NCBI GenBank assembly: GCA_002371375.1
Contig: DFIB01000230.1
Span: 1-15,193, forward strand
Length of the DNA stretch: 15,193 nucleotides
Origin: Mageeibacillus sp. UBA3708
Lineage (GTDB): Bacteria; Bacillota; Clostridia; Saccharofermentanales; Saccharofermentanaceae
Reading direction: 5' to 3'
Part shown: one piece after another, positions 8,901 through 15,148 of the stretch
Numbering within the stretch: position 1 is the first letter of the stretch
Layout: every line of letters starts with the position of its first letter
The notes under the pieces: generated by a model
Told to the model about the DNA's origin: nothing
The model's input: only the letters and a program-made list of their open reading frames with translations
Database searches by the model: none
Made by a program: the position numbers and the translations under genes

Positions 8901-10240
8901 AGTTCATGTCTCCGTCTGGAGAGTTCATCTGCTTTCGCTTTGTAATCGCCGGTACCGGATCTGGCATTAAGTTCCACTGCTTCTTTCAGTTTGGTGAGGA
9001 AAGCACTCTTCTTTGCCTTATTCGAATGGAGTTCAAGGCAGAACGGCCCGAGTCCGATCTTGTCGAGCCTGTTGTAAACGACGTCAAGGGCTGCTTTCTT
9101 CTCCGCCGCAAAAAGAACTTTCTTGCCGTTCGCGAGCATATCTGCGATCATGGAAGTGATCGTCTGAGATTTGCCTGTTCCCGGAGGACCGTGGAGAACA
9201 AAGCTCTCCCCTCTTGTCGCACACTGTATCGCATAAAGCTGGGAGCTGTCTGCCGTGATCGGAAGAAGACATGATGATTCATCGATCTTATCCGGAACTC
9301 TCATATCCTGCGCATCCCAGGCAAGTTTGCCCTCAAGAAGGCTCTTCACTATCTTATTGCTGCCTATCTCGTCACGTCTTACATGCAGGTCGTTCCACAT
9401 CACAAAATTAGTAAAAGAGAACATCCCGATGACACAGGAATTATATATCTCCCAGTCCTTCTGCCCTGTCATGAGGACTCTGAAATTATCGATAACTTTA
9501 TTGATATCTATTCCTGAATCATCAGTAACCATTATCTCACGGGGATCAGACTTAATGCCAAAATCCTGTTTAAGCTTCTCAAGCAATGTGATATTGATGA
9601 TAGGATCCTCATCTCGTCTTCTGATAACATAGCCCAGAATTATAGACTTGCGTACGAGGTCGACCGGGATGAGAACGAGTGGCGCGTAATGCGGTGCCGA
9701 ACCGTCCTTATCGAACCATTTCATGACACCCAACGCGATATACAGAGTGTTGGCACCGTTCTCCTCCAGAGCAACCCTGGATGCGCGGTAGAGCTTCTTG
9801 ATCGATGTGTCAAGCTCTGATCTCGTCAGGGACGAGTAAAGGATCTTCTTCTCAAAACTGTCTGTTATCAGCTTGTCAAATCCGGTAATATCTGAAATAA
9901 TCTCCAGATCATATTCCCTGACGGGTATTGTCTGTTTGTTATTCTCATCCGGTACAGGTGATTCAGTTGTCTTGGTCTCTGTTGTCTCCTTATCCTCTGT
10001 CTGCTCAGGCGTGGCAGCTTCATCATCCTTCTTATCATCACCGCTCCTCGGCTTGACAGAATAGTCGATACTCTCTGCAAGTTTATCCTCAAGTGCAGCA
10101 GGTGAATGTGTAAACAGGGGAATCATATTACCCTTGAGCTTCATATTAAGAAGATTGTTGCGAAGGCTCAGGTCAAGGAGCTTACGTTCCCATTGATCTA
10201 TCTTGGCGTCGGCTTTCTGCTTGAGGTCTTCAGTATTCAT
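5909..10240 (-). CDS. DUF4011-type superfamily 1 helicase with C-terminal Vsr/MTES_1575-like nuclease domain
   Basis: 1443 residues in the zero frame. The N-terminus (WERKLLDLSLRNNLLNMK, about residues 17-34) is the DUF4011 signature. An SF1 helicase core follows, split by a long helical insert: Walker A GPPGTGKSQT (351-360), Walker B FDEASQLP (Asp975, Glu976), then VGDPNQMPP, the ENVQGDERD motif and the arginine-finger motif NVAVTRSR (Thr1208, Arg1209). Residues about 1260-1370 form a restriction-endonuclease-like domain with IDVGVVDP (Asp1301), GILLDG (Asp1320) and GWKLMRVWTVDWW. The Glu of the common GIECDG form is Leu here. Residues 1372-1443 are an acidic Ala/Glu-rich linker. Family members normally continue into DUF3320, which here sits in the -1 frame. 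Proteins of this build are thought to act on nucleic acid, and some are linked to phage defence; the substrate is unknown. The ATG lies inside the end of the metallopeptidase gene (11-bp overlap) with GGAG 8 nt upstream, so the two are translationally coupled. Confidence 0.93.
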   Translation of the reverse strand: MNTEDLKQKADAKIDQWERKLLDLSLRNNLLNMKLKGNMIPLFTHSPAALEDKLAESIDYSVKPRSGDDKKDDEAATPEQTEDKETTETKTTESPVPDENNKQTIPVREYDLEIISDITGFDKLITDSFEKKILYSSLTRSELDTSIKKLYRASRVALEENGANTLYIALGVMKWFDKDGSAPHYAPLVLIPVDLVRKSIILGYVIRRRDEDPIINITLLEKLKQDFGIKSDPREIMVTDDSGIDINKVIDNFRVLMTGQKDWEIYNSCVIGMFSFTNFVMWNDLHVRRDEIGSNKIVKSLLEGKLAWDAQDMRVPDKIDESSCLLPITADSSQLYAIQCATRGESFVLHGPPGTGKSQTITSMIADMLANGKKVLFAAEKKAALDVVYNRLDKIGLGPFCLELHSNKAKKSAFLTKLKEAVELNARSGTGDYKAKADELSRRRHELDAYCAALHAQQKCGMSLYELINLYAANLSAPDIDKFDDRFIEVVNADTYKKCETDLEGVLSAGRAMTDITALSRVRADEYSQALKAKLPEDAAALKNASEVLEQAFDKARSTITGSGVMIPGLEGNSFAAVRRIRDIVSAIVDTGDLPAKLCAVEDYEAVFRNVDAYRNEMNKVRIKESEVGEFYKPEIFSLDIPALVNEYREASNKTLFKSMAQAKVYKKMEPYRVHGSRDEQFGEHLAAVSEVLSMRQNCDRIYNDSLASYLDRATLDDDSRIGQIRSVATESFARLDGYDRTMALRRNYAANPVYSDVWNGFVSAYNDFDNAHSVIEDDINIKAVHDDETFISQYELCDDLVNNIENLRDRIMFNKAASDARSDGLMNVVNAYSSGAVPDGDVIPAFRKAYAKLLITDTIDKDDALRNFSGKIFEERVEQFRKLNDEFVALTRQEIYLRVASSIPDLAKEAQKGSALGILQHAIKSGGRGVSIRTLFTQAKDLITRLCPCLLMSPISVAQYLEPGVLTVDTVIFDEASQLPTCKAVGVIARANNAIIVGDPNQMPPTSFFQSQNYDEENYEIEDLESILDDCLALSMPGTHLLWHYRSKHESLITFSNRAFYDNRLYTFPSSNDLDRKVSFVKCEGTFDRGRTRTNTVEAQRVVEEIIRRVKENPNRSLGVVTFNISQQDKIDDLLSEECRRDPSLEEALYGSDEPLFIKNLENVQGDERDVILFSVGYGTDEEGKTYMNFGPLSQDGGWRRLNVAVTRSRYEMVVFSSLEPEQIKVTSDTARGVAAFRSFLEYAQGRAVWENLASSTSTEAPVIDRFDSIVGVADDICTALDAAGYKTVKNVGSSEYKIDVGVVDPRNENEYCLGILLDGKFYLENKTTSGRELYQMNVLTGLGWKLMRVWTVDWWENRNRVIEGILSKLDSVTAEETREAEEAAEGEADEASAGVSEAEVAEAEVPGEAVTEDVENDEQTAEADSIAKKADPQEAPAGDNM
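5922..5956 (-). promoter_or_regulatory. Candidate programmed -1 ribosomal frameshift signal (slippery A_AAA_AAA plus stem-loop)
   Basis: In the helicase frame the codons read GCA AAA AAA GCG, giving the slippery heptamer A_AAA_AAA at 5954-5948. After a 5-nt spacer (GCGGA) comes a perfect 8-bp stem, CCCGCAGG pairing with CCTGCGGG (5942-5935 with 5929-5922), around a 5-nt AGGCC loop. An AGAGG element about 13 nt upstream could act as a Shine-Dalgarno-like stimulator, as in dnaX. A -1 slip moves ribosomes after residue 1431 into the open DUF3320 frame with no stop before 5375. Slippage sequence, spacing and stem match the textbook arrangement; function is inferred. Transcript slippage on A7 or a one-base indel would leave the same pattern. 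Confidence 0.65.
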
Positions 10241-10937
10241 TCAACATTCTCCTTTTCTCGCGCCAGTCAGGCATTATAAGAGCAACCACTCTGTAGAACC
10301 TCTCCGAATGATCCGGCACGAGAAGATGTGCAAATTCGTGGATAACCACATACCTCATGCATTCTTCCGGAACCTCGAAAAGGTTGTAATTAAATGTGAT
10401 CACACCCTCTTGGGGCTTGCATGACCCCCATCTGGTCTTCATCGTCCTGAACTTTATCTTCGCAGGCGCTCTTGCACCGAGCTTAACAAATTCAGTACAG
10501 ATCTCATCACATATAGCAAGGACCTTCAGCCTGAGCTGATCACATCTCCATTTATTATATACCTTAGTCGCCAGATCACGGTCATCAATATTGCGGACAT
10601 AGACAAAAAGATATCCGTCACGCATCATCACATCATTATACCGGGAACTCCTTATTATAACTTCGTAAGCCTTTCCGGCAACAGTAACTGTCGTACCGCA
10701 ATCCAGCCTGTCAGGGCGCACGTTATTGGCGCGCCGCTCATCCGTCTTCGATATAGCCTTAATGATGAAGTCCTTTTTCTTCTCGAGGAATGCCTCAACT
10801 TCACTGTTACTGACATATCTCGGTGCGGACACATATATGGAGCCGTCAGATCTGATCCTCAGGTTAATATTCTTCACCCTCTTGCGTTCGTACTCATAAA
10901 TGTAATATTTACCGTAAAAAACTACAGATCTTTGCAC
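10230..10937 (-). CDS. DUF45/YgjP-like zinc metallopeptidase (M48-type)
   Basis: 235 residues. The zinc site is HEFAH at 200-204 (His200, Glu201, His204) with a further His at 210 in PDHSERFY, and the preceding TRWGSCKPQEGVITFNYNL block is typical of the DUF45/YgjP family, which is related to SprT/Wss1-type proteases. The N-terminal strand region (VKNINLRIRSDGSIYVSAP) is also family-typical. No signal peptide or membrane segment is visible, so it is cytoplasmic. The start is a GTG at 10937 with AGGGG about 8 nt upstream. Its end overlaps the helicase start by 11 bp, so the two form one transcript. Genes of this family often sit in restriction-modification or defence operons, and Wss1-like proteases cut proteins off DNA; a role beside a nuclease-helicase is plausible but inferred. 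Confidence 0.9.
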   Translation of the reverse strand: MQRSVVFYGKYYIYEYERKRVKNINLRIRSDGSIYVSAPRYVSNSEVEAFLEKKKDFIIKAISKTDERRANNVRPDRLDCGTTVTVAGKAYEVIIRSSRYNDVMMRDGYLFVYVRNIDDRDLATKVYNKWRCDQLRLKVLAICDEICTEFVKLGARAPAKIKFRTMKTRWGSCKPQEGVITFNYNLFEVPEECMRYVVIHEFAHLLVPDHSERFYRVVALIMPDWREKRRMLNEY

Positions 10938-11060
10938 GATTAGGCCCCTGATTCACATTTATTTCACAATTCGATTTCAATTTGGAAATAGAATAAGAGT
11001 GATGATGATATATATGTTCACAATTAAACACTAAAATCAGATCATAAACAAGAGTCAGGA

Positions 11061-11088
11061 CTGACAACAATTCTCTTATTCATATTCT
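11061..11088 (+). promoter_or_regulatory. Possible upstream promoter of the FkbM gene
   Basis: CTGACA (11061-11066), 16-bp spacer, TATTCT (11083-11088). The start would fall near 11095, exactly at the foot of the hairpin at 11096-11138. The -35 box overlaps the inverted repeat GTCAG-GA-CTGAC, a possible operator. The -10 box is only a 4/6 match. Confidence 0.3.
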
Positions 11089-11095
11089 TGGGCTT

Positions 11096-11138
11096 AGGGT
11101 TGTCTCTAAGTGACATTGTTCACTTAAGAGGCAACTCT
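11096..11138 (+). other. Long imperfect stem-loop ahead of the FkbM gene
   Basis: GTTGTCTCTAAGTG pairs with CACTTAAGAGGCAAC through one G-U pair and one bulged base, with two or three outer pairs, around the 8-nt loop ACATTGTT. A T-rich TTTATTT follows. It resembles an attenuator or terminator; no plus-strand gene lies to its left for it to terminate. Confidence 0.5.
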
Positions 11139-11188
11139 TTATTTCCGGCGTTTTACCGACAGATGCCGTCTCACAGCCGGGGACAAAG

Positions 11189-11197
11189 TGATATACT
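11189..11197 (+). promoter_or_regulatory. Extended -10 box giving a possible leaderless FkbM transcript
   Basis: TG, one base, then TATACT (11192-11197), with 6 nt before the ATG at 11204. This is the same spacing as the box before the gene starting at 5353. No Shine-Dalgarno sequence precedes the ATG. No -35 match is seen at 17 bp. Confidence 0.5.
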
Positions 11198-11203
11198 ACA
11201 TCC

Positions 11204-12232
11204 ATGCAAGACCTTTGGACATATCTTAAGATAACCGATAAACCAGTCGCACTCTACGGCACCGGCAACGGTGCCGATAAGATCATTGCCAGACTTCAGA
11301 GAGACGGGACCTGGTGCAAAGTCAAAGGGATTTTTGCAAGTCCCGGATTTGTCAGGAACAGGTCTTTCTATGGTCACAAAGTCGAGTCATATGAAGATGT
11401 CAAAGAACGTCTGGGAAGCATGATAATATTGCTGTGCTTTGGATCATCACTTCCTGAAGTTGTTGATTATGTGCACAGAATAGCTGAAGCGGATGAATTA
11501 TATGCTCCGGCAGTGCCTGTATACGGGAGTGATGTTTTCGATATGGAATACTATCGCAGGCACATAGATGCGATAGAAAGTGCCCGGGGTCTGATGGCTG
11601 ACGAACTGTCGGTTCTCACGCTGGATAATACCGTGAAATATTACCTGACAGGAGACATCAGATATCTTGAGAAATGTGCGGTCCCGGCAGAAAAGGAATA
11701 CAATATGACGGTTTTGAAGGACAATGCAGTCTACGTCGACCTCGGTGCTTATAACGGCGATACGGTAAATGAATACAGGCGCGTTTTCCCTTCGATTACT
11801 GATGTGACTGCCGTGGAACCCGATGCCGGCAACTTCCGCAAACTGTGTGCTAACGTAGCAGACGCGACACTTATCAACGCGCTTATTTCGGACATCGCCG
11901 GGACTGCTCATATTAACTCGGGCAAAGGGCGCGGAGTACACGAACAGGATGCAGGTGATACAATAGAATCTGTCACTGTTGACAGCATCCTTAACGGAAG
12001 GTCTGCGAACCTGATCAAATATGACGTGGAGGGCAACGAACACAAAGCTCTCACCGGTTCCGTACAGACCATAAAGAATTATAAACCGGCTCTTCATGTG
12101 GCCTGCTACCACAGGAGCGAAGATATATTTGACCTGCCTTTACTCATCTCAGGGTTCAGACCGGACTACAAAATATATATGCGTCACAGACCGCACTTAC
12201 TTAACTGGGACACACAGTTCATCTGCATATAA
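11204..12232 (+). CDS. FkbM family SAM-dependent methyltransferase with N-terminal Rossmann-like domain
   Basis: 342 residues in two parts. Residues 14-120 look like a nucleotide-binding fold starting with the glycine-rich ALYGTGNGADK (Gly19, Gly21, Gly23), a domain often fused in front of FkbM modules. Residues about 170-340 form the methyltransferase: motif I YVDLGAYNGD (177-186), the acidic residue after strand 2 (Glu205 in AVEPDAGNF), DTIESVTVDSIL, and the FkbM-typical IKYDVEGNEHKAL, followed by ALHVACYHRSEDIFDLP. FkbM-type enzymes methylate hydroxyls of sugars or natural products; the substrate here is unknown. It is a single gene, tail to tail with the MATE gene after only 9 bp. No ribosome binding site precedes the ATG. 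The first TIM-free Rossmann-like part could alternatively be only structural. Confidence 0.88.
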   Translation: MQDLWTYLKITDKPVALYGTGNGADKIIARLQRDGTWCKVKGIFASPGFVRNRSFYGHKVESYEDVKERLGSMIILLCFGSSLPEVVDYVHRIAEADELYAPAVPVYGSDVFDMEYYRRHIDAIESARGLMADELSVLTLDNTVKYYLTGDIRYLEKCAVPAEKEYNMTVLKDNAVYVDLGAYNGDTVNEYRRVFPSITDVTAVEPDAGNFRKLCANVADATLINALISDIAGTAHINSGKGRGVHEQDAGDTIESVTVDSILNGRSANLIKYDVEGNEHKALTGSVQTIKNYKPALHVACYHRSEDIFDLPLLISGFRPDYKIYMRHRPHLLNWDTQFICI

Positions 12233-12241
12233 TTGTGCAGT

Positions 12242-13600
12242 CTATATCCTGTCGACTATATCCCTTTTTATCTTCAGGAAGAACACAACAGTCAATATCA
12301 GTGACACTGCCTCTGCGATCGGAAAACTCCACCACACGTTGTCCACATTGTCCGTAAGCGACAGAAGCCACGCGACGGGTATGAGGATTACAACCTGCCT
12401 TCCGAGAGATACGATGAGCGAATAAACACTTCTGGAGAACGCTTGAAATTCCGATCCTAATGTAATCGCAAAAGCAGCCATCGGGAAATGCAGTCCGATG
12501 ATCCTCATCGCCGGAACACCTATGCCGAGCATCGTATCAGAAGCCTTAAAAAGGCTTAGGATCTGAGCAGGTATAACTTCGAGAACAAGCGTTCCGAGGC
12601 ACATTATTATGACCGCAAGAACCACTGCAAATCTCATTGCTTCGTTAATGCGCTTCTTGCGTGCCGCTCCGAGATTATATGCAAGCACCGGAATAAGGCC
12701 GTTATTAAGCCCGAATACCGGCATGAAGAAGAAGCTCTGTATCTTGAAATAAACACCGAACACAGCCTGTGCCGTGGATGAGAAGGCGCCCAGAATGATG
12801 TTCATGAGATATGTCATCAGAGAGCCCACCGACACCATGAGGATCGTAGGAATACCTACGGCATAGATCTGCTTCACGATGTGACCCTCCGGATGGAAGA
12901 TCTCACGAAATGACAGCTTGATCTCATAATTGAACTTGATATTAAGTATGATGCCGCACACAGAAGCGCACATCTGACCTATACATGTCGCTACACCTGC
13001 GCCCATGACCCCCATTGCAGGACATCCGAACAGGCCGAAGATCATGACAGGATCAAGCACTATATTGATCACTGCGCCCGTCATCTGAGATATCATGCTG
13101 TACACTGTCCTGCCTGTCGACTGAAGCAGTCTCTCAAGCACTATCTGCGAGAACAGGAAGCAGGACCCAATACACACTACGCGCAGATAATCAGAAGCAT
13201 ATCCTGTGATCACCACACTGTCTGTCTGCGAATTGACAAAAGGCGCCGCTGCAAATAATCCGATCACCAAAAACAGGATGTAATTGAATATATTCAGGAA
13301 AAGTCCGGTGTTCGCCGCTTTGTTGGCACTTGCATTATCTCCGGAACCCAGCGACTTCGACAAAAGCGCATTTATACCGACTCCCGTGCCCGTTGCCACG
13401 GCGATCATAAGGTTCTGCATCGGGAACGCTAATGTTACGGCCGTCATCGCATCTTCCGATATCTGCGCAACGAAATAGCTGTCCGTGACGTTATAGAACG
13501 CCTGAACAAGCATGGATATCATCATTGGCAGCGACATCGAGACAATAAGCCGCTTTACGGGCATTACACCCATTTTATTCTCGCGTATCTGTTCACTCAT
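12242..13600 (-). CDS. MATE family multidrug/toxin efflux transporter
   Basis: 452 residues with about 12 hydrophobic segments in the two-bundle layout of MATE proteins. The N-terminus (NKMGVMPVKRLIVSMSLPMMISMLVQAFYNVTDSYFVAQ) is the classic clostridial MATE opening, and the second bundle starts near PTILMVSVGSLMTYLMN. It exports organic cations, drugs or metabolites in exchange for Na+ or H+; the substrate cannot be read from the sequence. The start at 13600 keeps the conserved MSEQ..NKMG opening but has no Shine-Dalgarno sequence. A promoter lies so close that the leader would be about 2 nt. It is divergent from the lar operon across 113 bp and convergent with the FkbM gene. Confidence 0.95.
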   Translation of the reverse strand: MSEQIRENKMGVMPVKRLIVSMSLPMMISMLVQAFYNVTDSYFVAQISEDAMTAVTLAFPMQNLMIAVATGTGVGINALLSKSLGSGDNASANKAANTGLFLNIFNYILFLVIGLFAAAPFVNSQTDSVVITGYASDYLRVVCIGSCFLFSQIVLERLLQSTGRTVYSMISQMTGAVINIVLDPVMIFGLFGCPAMGVMGAGVATCIGQMCASVCGIILNIKFNYEIKLSFREIFHPEGHIVKQIYAVGIPTILMVSVGSLMTYLMNIILGAFSSTAQAVFGVYFKIQSFFFMPVFGLNNGLIPVLAYNLGAARKKRINEAMRFAVVLAVIIMCLGTLVLEVIPAQILSLFKASDTMLGIGVPAMRIIGLHFPMAAFAITLGSEFQAFSRSVYSLIVSLGRQVVILIPVAWLLSLTDNVDNVWWSFPIAEAVSLILTVVFFLKIKRDIVDRI

Positions 13601-13608
13601 ATTTGGCT

Positions 13609-13637
13609 ATGATAAGTCATATTAAAACAAAAATCAA
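13609..13637 (-). promoter_or_regulatory. Predicted MATE promoter with almost no leader
   Basis: On the minus strand, TTGATT (13632-13637), 17-bp spacer, TATCAT (13609-13614), then 8 nt to the ATG. A start 7 nt after the -10 box would be at 13602, leaving a leader of about 2 nt. Confidence 0.45.
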
Positions 13638-13650
13638 TGTTACTATTTGT

Positions 13651-13679
13651 TTGATTTATTATTATCCATATGTGATAAT
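13651..13679 (+). promoter_or_regulatory. Predicted promoter of the lar operon
   Basis: TTGATT (13651-13656), 17-bp spacer, GATAAT (13674-13679) preceded by TGT, an extended -10 element. Transcription would start near 13686, giving a 28-nt leader with AGGAGG at 13701-13706. No riboswitch-sized leader or NikR-like operator is visible. Confidence 0.55.
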
Positions 13680-13713
13680 CAGTGTAAATCAGATATATTC
13701 AGGAGGACAGTTT

Positions 13714-14076
13714 ATGGCTTGTTTTCTCGTTCCCGCAGCAGAGGCTGCAGTAGTTACGGTTGTTACCAAGATAGCGGAGGCAAAGGGCGTTCCTGCAGAC
13801 GGATTCATTAAGAAGACCAAATGGCTCACAAATACTCTTTGGGGAGGCTCCGCATTGCTCGCTTTCGAGCATGCATGGCATGGAGAGATCATCCCCGTGT
13901 TCCCTTTCCTTACAAACGCGGTTAATGCGGCTGACAGAGCTGAGATGTTCCACGAGATGGCAACGGTAGGCGTTACGATGGCTCTGCTTATCACCGCAGT
14001 GTGGGGCGTCGGCGTTGCCGTCACGCACAGCATGGCAAAGAAAGCCGGGAAGTCTACGGAGGTATCAGGCAGATGA
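13714..14076 (+). CDS. Small membrane protein with EHxxHxE motif, first gene of the lar operon
   Basis: 120 residues, no family name that I can assign. The frame is open from 13603, but the AGGAGG 7 nt upstream decides the ATG at 13714, and the protein from MACFLVPAAEA on looks like conserved clostridial hypothetical proteins I associate with lar loci (from memory, unchecked). Two hydrophobic segments are clear, about 38-70 and 82-104, with a weaker one at 4-20. Residues 52-58 read EHAWHGE, with FHE (79-81) and His105 elsewhere, so acidic residues and histidines lie in or beside the membrane segments, a pattern that could bind a divalent metal. The stop overlaps the next ATG (ATGA), which indicates coupled translation. 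I infer a membrane role linked to nickel or the nickel-pincer cofactor, not a proven one. Confidence 0.8.
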   Translation: MACFLVPAAEAAVVTVVTKIAEAKGVPADGFIKKTKWLTNTLWGGSALLAFEHAWHGEIIPVFPFLTNAVNAADRAEMFHEMATVGVTMALLITAVWGVGVAVTHSMAKKAGKSTEVSGR

Positions 14077-14393
14077 CACTACTTATTACAGTTATAGCTG
14101 CTGTCGTATCGACTGTTGTCTGGTACAGGAATGCACCCGAAGACAATATGAAGATTTCAGCCCTGTGCTACATGTACTGGGGTGCCTCACTTATGTGGCT
14201 GGTTGATGCAATTTATGAGTATAGTGAACTTGGTGCAGATTATTTTGCCCCGGCAGTTAAGGATATGATAAATGACGCATTCCTCGGATTATCCGCCGTT
14301 GCTTTCGGTCTTGTTATCTGGGTCATTATCCTGCTCATCAAGGATCCCAAAGGCGTCATCAGAGCAAAGCTCGCAGGTAAAGCAAACACCTAA
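14073..14393 (+). CDS. Small three-helix membrane protein, second gene of the lar operon
   Basis: 106 residues, function unknown. Three hydrophobic segments are visible: about 2-20 (TLLITVIAAVVSTVVWY), 30-48 (ALCYMYWGASLMWLVDAIY) and 70-92 (FLGLSAVAFGLVIWVIILLI). A short acidic stretch, DAIYEYSELGADYF, follows the second. It starts in the ATGA overlap with the previous gene and ends in a TAATG overlap with larB, so the first three genes must be translated together. The pairing with the preceding membrane protein suggests the two form one membrane complex with about five or six helices; this is inference. Confidence 0.8.
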   Translation: MTLLITVIAAVVSTVVWYRNAPEDNMKISALCYMYWGASLMWLVDAIYEYSELGADYFAPAVKDMINDAFLGLSAVAFGLVIWVIILLIKDPKGVIRAKLAGKANT

Positions 14394-15148
14394 TGAACAG
14401 CGACATCAGACAATTACTTGAGAATGTTAAATCCGGCGTCATCACGATCGATGACGCCGTTTTGGAATTGAAGAAAGCTCCGTTCGAAGAACTGGGGTAC
14501 GCCAAGGTCGATATGCACCGGAAGCTCAGACAGGGTGCCGCAGAGGTTATCTACGGCGCGGGCAAAACCCCTGAACAGATCCTCGGCATTGTGAAGAAAA
14601 TGGTCAGCGCAGGACAGGAGCGGATCCTTATCACCAGGATGAGCGAAGAAGCCGCATCGTATGTAGGTGCCGGTGTTCCTCTCGACTACCATAAAGACGC
14701 GAAGATCGGCATTGTGGGGTCCGTTCCCGAAGCTACAGGAATCGGCACGATTGTTGTTGCCACAGGCGGAACAAGCGATATCCCTGTAGCGGAAGAAGCT
14801 GCACTTACTGCAGAATTCCTCGGCAACAAAGTCGTAAGGCTTTACGACGTCGGCGTTGCAGGACTTCACCGTCTCCTGTCCCACATGGATGAGATAATGA
14901 ATGCTTCCGTTATAATTGCCATCGCAGGCATGGAAGGGGCTCTGGCAAGCGTCATCGGAGGGCTTGCCGACTGCCCGGTTATCGCCGTTCCCACGAGCGT
15001 CGGATACGGTGCTTCGTATCAGGGCATATCAGCTCTTCTGTCGATGCTCAATTCCTGCGCATCGGGGGTTACCGTGGTCAATATAGATAACGGATTCGGA
15101 GCCGGTTATTCGGCAAGCATGATAAATCATATGGAGGTTCGTTCATGA
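14393..15148 (+). CDS. larB: LarB, nicotinic acid adenine dinucleotide carboxylase/hydrolase of nickel-pincer cofactor synthesis
   Basis: 251 residues, full family length. LarB carboxylates the pyridinium ring of nicotinic acid adenine dinucleotide and releases AMP, the first step to the nickel-pincer nucleotide cofactor of lactate racemase and related isomerases. The C-terminal half is PurE-like: VVATGGTSDIPVAEEA, RLYDVGVAGLHRLL, AGMEGALASVIGG and VPTSVGYGASYQG. Glu181 (AGMEGA) and Cys222 (NSCASG) match the catalytic Glu180 and Cys221 described for the Lactobacillus enzyme. The start shares a base with the stop of the preceding gene (TAATG), and the end overlaps larC (ATGA). Known lar operons continue with larC and larE; only larC begins here. 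Confidence 0.95.
   Translation: MNSDIRQLLENVKSGVITIDDAVLELKKAPFEELGYAKVDMHRKLRQGAAEVIYGAGKTPEQILGIVKKMVSAGQERILITRMSEEAASYVGAGVPLDYHKDAKIGIVGSVPEATGIGTIVVATGGTSDIPVAEEAALTAEFLGNKVVRLYDVGVAGLHRLLSHMDEIMNASVIIAIAGMEGALASVIGGLADCPVIAVPTSVGYGASYQGISALLSMLNSCASGVTVVNIDNGFGAGYSASMINHMEVRS

Larger units (their letters stand above)
10938..11203. other. Divergent intergenic region between the metallopeptidase and FkbM genes
   Basis: 266 AT-rich bases without a gene. It holds three copies of TTCACA (10952, 10963, 11017), a small inverted repeat GTCAG-GA-CTGAC (11054-11065) overlapping a possible -35 box, a long imperfect hairpin (11096-11138), and a -10 box against the FkbM start. I see no convincing promoter for the metallopeptidase gene. 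Confidence 0.6.

Noticed and set aside
5845..9632. Several plus-strand open frames over the helicase gene.
   Set aside because: They follow the complementary codon pattern of a well-supported minus-strand gene, match no family and lack ribosome binding sites.
10952..11022. Three TTCACA copies as a repeated operator.
   Set aside because: Spacing is irregular (11 and 54 bp), the region is AT-rich and six bases can recur by chance.
12222..12241. CTGCA...TGCAG inverted repeat between the convergent FkbM and MATE genes, as a bidirectional terminator.
   Set aside because: The stem has only 5 bp, the loop is 8 nt and there is no T run on either side.
13603..13713. N-terminal extension of the first lar-operon membrane protein.
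   Set aside because: The AGGAGG at 13701 sits 7 nt before the ATG at 13714, and the predicted promoter would start transcription inside the extension.
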